A stretch of 49,685 bases of DNA, from positions 404,304 through 453,988 of the forward strand of contig CAMPET010000002.1 in the NCBI GenBank assembly GCA_946803715.1, read 5' to 3'. Numbering within the stretch: the first letter of the stretch is position 1; every line of letters begins with the position of its first letter. This stretch comes from Beroe ovata (Eukaryota > Ctenophora > Nuda > Beroida > Beroidae). The position numbers and the translations under genes were made by a program. Shown one piece after another: positions 23,054 to 34,300 of the stretch. The notes below the pieces were generated by a model, which did no database searches, was not told where the DNA came from, and saw only the letters and a list, made by a program, of their open reading frames with translations.

Positions 23054-25100
23054 TGCAATACCTTCTCATACCTACCTGACAATGGTGAGGAGTGGTGATC
23101 AGGCAAATCATCTTCCAAGGGCAAAATTCCAAGGGCAATTATATCTGCCCATTAATGATGGGGGCGTTCTGCCTTCTATAGAAAGGCAAAACTCTGCGAC
23201 TAAGCAGAAGACCCATATATTCGTAGGCACTGGGTAGTACATGTACTAAGCACAATGTTTATCCAATTCTCCCACATTCCTTTCATATTGGAATGGACTA
23301 AATACAAACTGAATCACTAATGTCACACACATATCAACACACAATCATACCCATCTCACATCTTGCAGTAACACCCCACACACTAATATTAATTCAAATG
23401 AATACCCTTTCTTGCTACATAGTGCAAGCTCCTGATGTGAGTATTAAATTTTACTTCGCTATCAAAATAAGAAGATACGTATTGGCGACTGACTGACTTA
23501 GTGGCTGACTCATTAACTGTCACTTCAACCTACTAAACTGGATATCACCTCATAACATGCTTATCTACATGCAGAGTCTTTCAACATTATAACTGATCTA
23601 AATGCTTGCCCACTGTAATCCTTATTGCTGAGAGATGACATATAGCTTTCACATAGCAAAGAATAAGATTCCACATGCCAACAAAATTCTAGGCGGGTTC
23701 TATCATTGATCAACTAGTATTTTGCCACCTTTCAGAATGCACATTACTTATGTATACAATTAAATTTGAGGTACGTGATGTATGAATAAGTAACGGGAGT
23801 AGACACAATAAGAGAAAGCACAGCTTTATAAACTTGGAGTTTAGTCTGACGAGCTTGGGGACACAGAGCCCATTCCCTAGTTGGACCTTCCCACCAAACA
23901 CATTCAGAGGGTATCCCACCTCCTCCGGTAAGGGATTACTTTTTTTGTTTTCTGAAGGACGCCAGTTGGACTTCATTCTTGCTGTGTTTAACTGGTTTGC
24001 ATCTTAAATCATTGAAATCATAATTTAGATAGATAAGACATTTGTATCTATGTAGTAAGTTTCGGTTTCGAGAAGTGACTAGAGTTCCAAGTGTTACATC
24101 TATGCGTTAGTATTGTAACAGTTTGGTGTGAAGCCCGTTTCCCCCTATCACACAGTGTTAATTTAACAGGGTATTTTCTTTTAAGTCAACAGGGTTCATC
24201 CCAACCTATTAGGTATTGTTTGATTGTATATTATCTAGTAACGGGCTTCATTTTTTTATTTATTGAATGTTACTATTTCAGAGTTATTATTTTAAATTTT
24301 TAGGATTTTGAAGTATTCATTGGGGACTTACACTTGGTTACTAATTTGTGCATTGTAGGCATTCTGCAAATGTACTAGATTTTAATAATATGCATAGGAC
24401 ATTTGAGAATAAATGCAATTGCCTAACATTCACATGATCCATTACAATTTAACATACATGGCAGGAAAAGTGGGCAGAAAGAAAAAGACATGCATTTTAC
24501 AATGGAAGCTGCTTACAATTGCTAACAATTGCACAATGCACATCCTTTTCCTTCCTTCAGCCTTTTCTTCCATGTGTACATATACGCATTACACACATAC
24601 ACATTACACACACACACACATGAGGTGAGATATCTTTAATGAATAGATCAACAACAAAATGCTGTGTCCTGAAAACACACATTTTTGCATGAATTCTACA
24701 AATTAGCATGCCCAATTCAGACAAGGCTGAATAGCAGCTGCGATATAAAAATCCTGAAATGAAAAAGTTTAGCAACTTTCAAGCAATACAAGAATAAGTG
24801 GATAACTAAAAATTTGGAATAGAATTTTTATTTCCGATTATGATAAAATTTACCAACAAAATTTGGTGGCAAATTTATAGAAAATCAACGATAATTTTTT
24901 CCAATAAGTCATGCAGACTAAACGACTACCTCATGGCTCATATCATACATAGTCGCCGGATGTCATGACATGCAACTGTTCACTGTTTCTCTGTCGCCCG
25001 CGCCGCTTACTTCACTCAGGATTCGAGCTGTCGATGATGGCCGGCCCCTGTCAACAATTGCATTGCGCGGGTACGGGTGCGGTGCCGCAGTTATTTTCAC

Positions 25101-25197
25101 TTGTCAGATTTTATCTGACCTCAGTTTCTCGCGCGCGGCGCGCGCGCCTTCATCGAAGGCCGCCCGCGCGAGAAACAGGTCAGGTAACATCTGACAA
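25101..25197. mobile_element. TTGTCAGAT-ended hairpin MITE, 97 bp
   Basis: This is a nearly complete hairpin. The left arm TTGTCAGATTTTATCTGACC continues into CTCAGTTTCTCGCGCG; the right arm in reverse reads TTGTCAGATGTTACCTGACC and on into TGTTTCTCGCGCG. The centre carries CTTCATCGAAGG. The copy at 43927 shares these ends and has a clear 9-bp target duplication; here the flanks do not match well. It sits inside another CpG-rich repeat whose pieces (CGATGATGGCC..CCCCTGTC before, GCAAATTATCTTCGGCCTC after) resume on both sides. Confidence 0.7.
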
Positions 25198-25289
25198 ATT
25201 TAATCACTTCTCAGCACGCAAATTATCTTCGGCCTCAGCCGCAATTTATTTTCAGTGCAGCTGATTGCGCGCGGCGTGCATTTTGATTT

Positions 25290-25430
25290 CGGCCTTCGAT
25301 GAAGTCGCGCTCGCGCGATCAGAAATACAGGTCAGGTAACATCTGACAACTTGGCTGTCGATGATAGCCCCTATCATGATAGCCCCTGCCCTGTCGAGCT
25401 GAGAATTTCATTGCGCGCGCCGCTCGCGTC
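25290..25430. repeat. CpG-rich dispersed repeat fragment
   Basis: Contains CGGCCTTCGATGAAG, CAGGTCAGGTAACATCTGAC, GTCGATGATAGCCCCT (doubled here), GTCGAG and TTTCATTGCGCGCGCCGC in that order. The same order occurs near 200-330, and part of it near 38861-38925. So this is one dispersed family of which only pieces are seen here. The high CpG content shows little sign of CpG decay. Confidence 0.65.
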
Positions 25431-25518
25431 AGCTGGGCCTAGCATCGCCAGGCATGGCAATATGGCATGAACTGACAACGTGCAATGTGCATCATGATCA
25501 TGTGTAAACTCGCTCTAG

Positions 25519-25693
25519 GTATGTGTGTGTGTGTGTGTNNNNNNNNNNNNNNNNNNNNNNNNNNNNNNNNNNNNNNNNNNNNNNNNNNNNNNNNNNNNNN
25601 NNNNNNNNNNNNNNNNNNNNNNNNNNNNNNNNNNNNNNNNNNNNNNNNNNNNNNNNNNNNNNNNNNNNNNNNNNNNNNNNNNNNNNNNNNNNN
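25519..25693. other. TG microsatellite and 155-bp assembly gap
   Basis: A run of TG dinucleotides (25522-25538) leads straight into Ns from 25539 to 25693. Sequence resumes at TACAGACC with no repeat. The gap probably marks collapse of the dinucleotide array during assembly. Its real length is unknown. No exon seems to be interrupted. Confidence 0.95.
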
Positions 25694-26799
25694 TACAGAC
25701 CAATATAAACATGGCCATTGCGGTTCGTTTGAGCTATAAACGAAGTCTCTGCGACCTTCAGAAGCCAATATAGAGCCATTTTACACTACGCGTAATGTTA
25801 AAAAATGGGCGTGGCCCTAGCACCCCCCATGACGTCGATTCACGGAAGGGCAGCAACTTTTTTTGATTCTACACCCTTGGATCTACCAAAAACCGTTGAG
25901 AAACTTTGTCCACTCGATTATTGCATACTGACTTTGGCTGAGCTACTGGAGTATGTGTGACATCGTGATGAGCATGTTGATGTTCATATCACGCAATGAT
26001 TCATGGATTAATGTCAAATTATTATATCATCACCGTAGCGTCATGTGTCATTGCAAGGCCTTGCCGGGCCGGCCTGCACAAGGCTACTATGTCTCCACTG
26101 CATGACTATCGGATGTTAGCACTGCACTGCGCTTAACCTAGCTAAGTAGTATAGAATCGGAGTAATTTAATTGATACGCATGTACTATGCGTAGCATTTA
26201 TAATGAAAATCATGTCATGCTTTTATGATCATGAAAATTGAGGAATGAGAATGAAACACTCTTCCGTTAACATGAAATTATCATATCTTTTTTATTTTAT
26301 CCACATTGCAGGAAAACTTCCTGCCTTATCAAAAATAAGTTATTTCTCTTTTCGATGCATTTAAATATGAAAGGCAGCATGGTCTATCACGCGACCTTTT
26401 ACCTTAAAGTTTATAGCCACTCTATATCCTAAAAGTGTGAGAGTGTAAGAAATTGACCTTCTCCGAAATGAGATCAATATCATATGAGGTACAAAACAGA
26501 GACAATATGTAAAATACAAAAGGACTCAATTAATATATCACTATTGATTCAAGTGCTTTGAAAATAAAGCATATAAATAAATGGATGAGAGTGAGTTCAT
26601 CTAGGATATCTTATAAAAGTTTTGTATTTACAAAGGATAAAATTCTCAGTAAAATTCAAATAAAAATGTGAGGTGCATTACGTGACTTTATGAGAAATAA
26701 ATTACTGCAATACGTTTCAATCGTCTACTATTGCACTAATTAAAACTGAATCCTAGGGGTTGTTTCCACGTGTCCCTAAAAAGGGGGAAGATGCGCTGG

Positions 26800-29700
26800 T
26801 CAAGTGACCCCACCTCCCCTGAATATCGACTGGACCGTCTGCAGAACGACCTTGTCCGCGAATGTAGTTAAGGAAAACGGCCAGGAGAGACCGGCGAAAC
26901 CATAGTGACCACCGGCACATGTGCTTATCAGACACACATTGGGGTTTTTCTTGATGGCATCCAGCGGGAACATCTGGATGAGAGTCATTGGTCATGTTTG
27001 ACGGAGGAAACGCATATTTAAAGTGCGTACAGTATGTGGTGAAAGTTTTGTTTCAATAGAATCATTTGATTCTATGGAGTGATGGAGTCAAAATGCTGAA
27101 AACTGTAAATAAACTTGAGTAATATCATGCATTTGGCACCTCCTCAGTGAAACAAGGATCATCCTCAGCGTTTAGACAAACAGTTGGAGTCTGGATCTGA
27201 CTAAGTGTCCTACTCAAACATATGTCTTGATAGTACTCATTCGAGCTACTGTAACCGAACATCGGTGCTATAAACCTGTAGCAATCGTTGTTCAATCACA
27301 TAATTCAATCGTTAATAATGGGCACATCGGATTACACAATCAATGATTGTTGAACTTACAGGTCATCAAAATCCGTCAGATTCAAACTCGTGCTTCTTGA
27401 GAGACGACGGAACATCTTTTTAGAAGATTTTGTTTTTCTGAACACCTCTTCATTGTTGCTCATCAGCTTCTTTATCCTGCGACAGTGAAAATTAAATCAA
27501 CATCGCGCGGCGCGCGTCATGACCACATGTTGTTGTAAATGCAAAACTAGGTTGTTTTTGTCGCAAAATCTTTTTGCGCGTTCCACTAATGTACAAATAT
27601 TTGGCCTTTACAAGTTTCCAGCATGGAATGACACATGTTTAATAACAGTCCGTCTAGATTCGTGTATTTAAACAGATATATTCTACCCATCACCTCAAGG
27701 CAGACTTGAGAAATGGCTCAATGACCAGTATCTATTCTAGTTTATCGGGTACGCGTGCCAGGAACACAAACATTTTACCCTTATGTAACAATCAGAAAAT
27801 ATACTGGCTTTTGTCCAATAGATAGATGTACTTCATCCCATGATTCAACCTCTACACATATCTCAACTGTCCTGGAACAGACGGATAAATTGGGAACTGT
27901 CCAGGAAAGCTAATTATTGAAACCTGGCTTGTGTTTAGTGCAGATACACACGCGTGCAGTAGGTACTGCTACGTTCGAATATTTGTGTGTATTGCACTGA
28001 AATAGCAACAAATGTACACAGTATGTATGAACTGTAAATTCCTCTATGTTTCAATATATATCAAGGAAGAGCAGTCATCTTTGTTGAGTGTAGTAGAGTA
28101 GTAACACAACAATAAACATAGCTACATAGATTGCTGCAGAGACTTTACTGTTTCAAATTCTTAACATCACACAATAGTGACATGCAGAGACAATCAACAC
28201 ATCCTCCCAAACCTCCTCCCAAAGGGTATAGAGTATAGTATCTTGGCTCTGCTCATGGATTTCAATCGGGCGATTGTCTTCAAGGAGTCTAGCGGAGTTG
28301 AGAGTAACATCTGCAACTCTATCCGGTCTCGTCTGAAGGAAGAGGGGTCAGTGGGATGGGCCAATGGGATAGGGTTAATTTGTTAGGGTGGGGCTCTTTA
28401 TCGGAGTCACATATGGTAATTGATTTTGGAAAAATTCCAAAATATCAGTCCTACTCATACGTCAATAACCACCTATAAAATGATACAGTATTTTGAAATT
28501 GCAGTAATTGTGGTATCTCTAAAATTTCAGTACATTCCACATTTCTCACGCCAACATACGCACACGGATAAGCGTTCATCGCGTCAGTCGAATGACAGGG
28601 ATGCATCTGTAAATTTTTAATGACAACCATGGGTGAATCAAGCTGAAACTCCGTCCTAATTACAGTTATTAATGACTAATTAGCGTCATTAACTCGCAGG
28701 AACTATTGGTATTGCCGTCTGGTACCAATCAGAGGGATCTGCAACTAGGTGTTCGCTACAACTACTATACAGGATACTTTGTGTGTGAACTGTCCCTTTT
28801 ATTGCGACAATTCTGTGTTGACAATGTATGGTATACAATACGTGTATGGGTATTGCATAAGTGTGGGTATTGCAGAAGTATGGGAGAAGTTGCATTAGCA
28901 CCACAGTTTTCCACCATGCATGTTTCATGTTCATTTCATTACTTGTGAGGAATAACATTAAGTAGGGCTGTTGTAAGTAGACTGCCCCGGCCCTGATAGA
29001 ACCAAGAACCACATTTGCAAGAAATTCCACTCTCTCAGACACTTCAATCATCAAACAATAAGTGGGGGTCGCATACTCGGAGTCAGTATGAGAGAAATTA
29101 ATATCTGACTATCTTCTCGATTCATGCTGTTTAGAGGGACCCCTTTGATCATATTCAAGGAAAATGCAGACATATGTACACGCCTTTGAAATACAGCACT
29201 TCAGACATCAAAAAAATTAGTGTAGGTGATTCTGAAACTCAATTAATACCATCAATAAATCTTTCAGGTCACGCTCAAATAGTGCTAAGTTTCGAACCAA
29301 AAGATCAATAACCGTCAATTTTAGAGGATTCTGCAGGGGTATTCAATATTCAACCAGCTCTCCAATTCTTCTTTGAACGTAAGCTATACAATATGTTTCA
29401 CGCAAATAATGACATTCGCTCCAAAAGGCTTATTTGGCTGTAAATCTAGAAATAGACACAGCCGAATTCTGGTGGCATTACAGCAGAGTGGTATCAGTAA
29501 ATAGTGGCATTATCAAGAGAAACATGACCTCACCTTTGGTATTGGAAGATGGTATTGCACGCTACCATGCCTCCAAATGAGATACCAATCACGCCAAACT
29601 GCGGGGGATTCGGATCAAACAGCCCATATATCATCAATATTGTGATATTTGAGGTGAGATATCTCACAGGCAACATTAACAGCAACATCGCGAGTATTTG

Positions 29701-31354
29701 AACCATACCTTGGATCCTGGGTAAGCCGTTATCACAGTGTCTAACAGGTGGGCCAACCCGTCATTGAATCCGGCACTGAAGAACTTGGGTGTCTCCATGG
29801 ACATACCACCCTTACCACGATCAGTGAATATTACCGGCCTGAGATCAGTGATAGTGTCAAGTCGATAATATACTGCAAATTTACACTACCATTCGGGATA
29901 GGACCCCCAGAACATGACAAATAGGTAAGCTGTAAACATTCATGATCATGACCTCGGTGGAGAAATAGATTATTTTTCCATTTTCGTCCCTGTGTAAGGT
30001 CCCAGTTTTTGAATTTTACACAGATGCTCATTTTTATTATTTCTCTGTTGTATTAGTGATGGAATCACTTATCACTTATCACGAGATTTATTTATCCTTA
30101 CTTAGAAACTTCCCGCTTTTCACCTTCACTTCGTCAAAGGGAGAACAAACCTCCGAGATAATTAGAAAAGTGCACCGCTTCAGTACTCTAATTGGGTAAT
30201 TCACGATTTTTCAAAGTACGGTTTAAATTTCAAACAGTCATGACAAGAAAATGAATTAATCCAACATTATCATTTTATTAGCCCCAAAATATGCTGATAT
30301 ATGCGCCAAATCAGCGATGCATTTAATGAGTTAATAATGGATAGGCATGCTAATTCTTTTTATATTCGATTATGAGTCGTTTTATAATAATTCCGATATT
30401 ATTGATAAATGTGAAGGTTTAAATATATCCATGATTTTATACGCCTGAGTTACGCACTTATCCAGCCTATTGCTACTCCTTTCGACTGAAAAACGGTATT
30501 TACAGATAGCATTGTTGAAAAGAAAAGTCCTCGTTTAGAATACTCGTTACGAAGTTGCATCATTCAATTCTGGTAAAAACAGTTCTCCTAATTTTCACTG
30601 CATTTGAGAAGGAGAGCTTTACAAACATCAATGCATCACGATTCATGACAGAATAAATGGACGGATGTGCGGCCAGAATTAGTATTATAAGAACGTAGTT
30701 CAATGAACTATACAATTCAATTAAATAATAGCAACTCTTACCAGACATCAATGCTGTGCAACATCTCGGCCATGTGTTGTACGTAGTAGCTCCTGTGGTC
30801 CCCTATATACCCCGGAACAATGACGAATATCACCGACTTGTCGCCCTTACAGTCTGGTTCTGTGTAGCTGATCTGTGGGGAATATGAGCTGTGTGGGATA
30901 ACTGTGTGTGTAGCTGATCTGTGGGGAATATGAGCTGTGTGGGATAACTGTTTGTGTAGCTGATCTGTGGGGAATATGAGCTGTGTGGGATTACTGTGTG
31001 GTATGACAGCTATGGGTTATCAGTGTGGTGTGACTGACGACTGTGAAGAATTTAGTGGATAATCTCTGCTGAGGGAAGAAGGTTGGGTGGTAAAAGTTTC
31101 CAGAAACCTCTATAATTGCTCTAGGCTGACCATGTTTGGGATGAATAGTTGATGCCAACACTCCTTTAGAAACGTCTGAATTCAGTAAGTTACATCCTAG
31201 GACTGGGTAGTACTACATCTACATGTAACATGGAATGTTAGGTCGACACTTGTAGGACGTAGCTGATGTTTCTAATTGCTCCAGAGATAAATATGCCGAA
31301 TTGCAGTCTGATTATGGCTTTCGTTATATATGCGAAAACGTGACTTCACTTCAG

Positions 31355-31389
<35 letters not shown>

Positions 31390-34300
31390 CTCGAAATCTA
31401 AAAACCCAACTACCTTAATGCTGCCGAAACAATGAAGAATGAGTAACTTTGACGCGCAAATCTTGTAGTTGTATGGCGACATGTTTAGAGACGCTACTAC
31501 TCAGTATTTTGTGTGTAACATGCGAGATTTTAACAGTATCTATCGGGAAATTATGTGCATAATTTCTCCCATAATTCGATAAGGATATGCTCTGACAGTT
31601 TCGGTGGTGTGTTATTGTTAAACACACTGATTTTCGGCATTGCGTTGTTCACGCAGAACAGCGGGCTTCCAACAACTATTATATGAACCGTGACAATCTG
31701 TTACCTTGACATGATTTACACATGGCGATCCCAGCTGATTATTTCCACAGCACAAGTATCACATATCGGTGATCACAACACAGCCTCCTGCACATCCAGT
31801 ACCTTTGTGTTTGTCTAACACCTCTTCTGTTATAGGTTACACGTGTCTTGGAGGTGATAAGCTTTCCAGTCGATATCGTGTGCTGGGTTGGGCCATGAAC
31901 ACCCGCATAAACAATGAACACATCATGAACACCACCTCGCTGATTCTATTCCTGGTAATTGCGATACTATCTGCCCGTCGTCACACTTCAACACTCACGT
32001 GTGTGTGTGTGTGTGTGTGCAGTGTTTGCAGATAACCGTGTCAGAAGTATTGCGCGGCAACTCGCGCTGATTAAAGGCTTTGTGCGATGAGTGCCGAAAC
32101 AGGGCTAAACTGTCCACTAATTCTTGCGTTTGTGTGAAATGAGCCGACATAGGATATAGAAACACGCACTAACGGACACGCCAACACAAACACCAACACT
32201 CACACACACAAAGACACGCACACACGTATAGAAACACGCGTGGATATGTGATGTAACACCATTGTGTTACTGGAATCAAAACAGGGAATTTCCTTGAATT
32301 CTCTGATAGGGGCCACCACAGTACTTCCAAATGTAAAGTGGTCGCCGGTCGGAGTAATTTACATAGGCCACCAACACGCCATTTAGGATGTGTGAGATAT
32401 TGTGTGCATGATATAAACGGAAATATTTGCAAGGGGTGTGTGTCGCTCCAAATTCTCGCATATCACAGGGGAAGCGGAAACAATTGGAACAAATTGTCGT
32501 TGGAACGGATAATGAAGAGCTCTTTATTTTGCATATGTTACAGACTCTGAAGGTGAGAATAGTCTATCATGCTGTCTAGTGCATGCCATATATCATGACA
32601 TAATATGTTGTCCACTGTAATTAAATCACCGCATTAACTTGAAACATCGCAAATAGACAGCCAGAATTGGAGGCCTGCTTGTTCAACCAATTTTCACTGA
32701 CTTTCCCGGACAAAGGAATGACTCAAACAGGAAACCAGCCATGACCAAGTCTGCTTACATCGTGAAATCATGGGGTAAGGAGGGGGCTGTGACTTTTGAA
32801 GTTTGAGGGCAGGGCTATTCATCCTCTGGAATTATGTCATAGCAGTTAACTACTGTGACAAGGTGACGGAATTTGTGACAAGACCCGTCATAGTTTATCG
32901 CAATCCCAGTAACCGGACACGGGATATATGGACATGGATACTGCGGGCTGTAAATCACCCATATCACCCTCTTTCAGACCAAACCGCAGATCTCTCGCTG
33001 CTATGACACATGATTTCATTAGTAGTGTCGTCTAGGAATATATTCACCTTTGAAGTTATGGGAGAGTTGCTGCATGAAGCACATTCCGATAATCGCAGTG
33101 TTCCGATAATCCAGACATTAGTATAGTTACCGCGGTGTCAATTGACAAAAGAATCCGACAATGCTTTGATACACAAGGCGTACAGCTGTGGTTCAGCTGG
33201 AATGTTGCACGAGCATTGACATTTGACAAAGGATGTGAGACACCCCTTGACAGGGATATGACGTTTACCAAGTAAATATTTCACGGTACCAGGGTTGCAC
33301 GCAATGCTCACCATGGCAGAATTCTGACCGTGGGACATCTCATGATTAGATACACTGATCTGCACCGAGACGTCCAGAAATTGGTAGGAAATGTAGGGAA
33401 TAAACCCTCATAAAGAGCACTTTTCCTGTCAAGACGTGGCCCCTGTCATTTTCCCTGTCAAGACGTGGCTCCTGTCATTTTCCCAGTCAAGAGCGCCTAG
33501 TTTTCCCCACCATACATCGCATGGCGCTCGTGCTTTGAATACCAGCGGGAAGAGCTGTAAGAAGATGCAACATTCACCACCACAATTTGTGTTGCTTCAT
33601 GTAATCTGCAACGTGTTTGTTTGTTTCTTTGTTTGTTTGTTTGTTTGTTTGTTTGTTTGTTTGTTTGTTTGTTTGTTTGTTTGTTCCCGAATGAGGGGAG
33701 TGTACTACACGGGAAAACTAAGTTAAACATTAATTCAATAAGAATGAGACTAGAGACTCGCCTTGTATCGATATATGGAAGAGATTGTTTACACTGATAT
33801 GAGGTCACAGTGCAACTTCTCACAGAAAGGCAATGGATGTCAGCAATGAAGGAATGTTAAAACCATCCTATCATGAAGTATACGATTTTTTAAACTGTAC
33901 CGTGGGAGTTATAACCAGGTTTCATACCCACTGAACTGTACTTTATTAGCTGGAATCTCATGCCGTTGCCGTTACAATTTATCATCGCTCTGATACTCTC
34001 AAACATGATGATAAGCAGTCACATAGCAGCGACACATTCACAGTTTCTCACGAATAGAATTCCAGTGCAGAGTTGAAACTGTTCAAACTGTTTCAACAGT
34101 GCGATGTAATGAAATAGGCGGGGGGCTGTGATTCGTTGCGTATAACGCTGGATATTCACAGTCTGTCACCAGACTGCAAGGCCGGGAGAGAGAGAGGGGA
34201 CTTTGAAACTTTACCGATTTTAAAAACACGGCTATATAACGCTGCTAACACAGAAATACTGGAACATTTCACTTATTGGATAACATTGCTTCCAGGAGTG

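Larger units (their letters stand above)
23054..26799. other. Gene-free stretch between UBE2W and the ABHD gene
   Basis: No gene I can support. It contains CA-rich simple sequence near 24590-24620, CpG-rich hairpin repeats at about 24950-25440, and an assembly gap at 25539-25693. The AT-rich remainder should include the promoter of UBE2W and the 3' UTR of the ABHD gene. A minus-strand open frame at 23710-23976 with one hydrophobic stretch is discussed under the rejected items. Confidence 0.55.

Noticed and set aside
23710-23976. 88-codon minus-strand frame with one hydrophobic stretch (LCFLLLCLLPLL)
   Set aside because: It could be the first exon of a type II membrane protein, but no following exon with a recognisable domain lies downstream before UBE2W, and no clear donor fits. 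Kept only as a remark.
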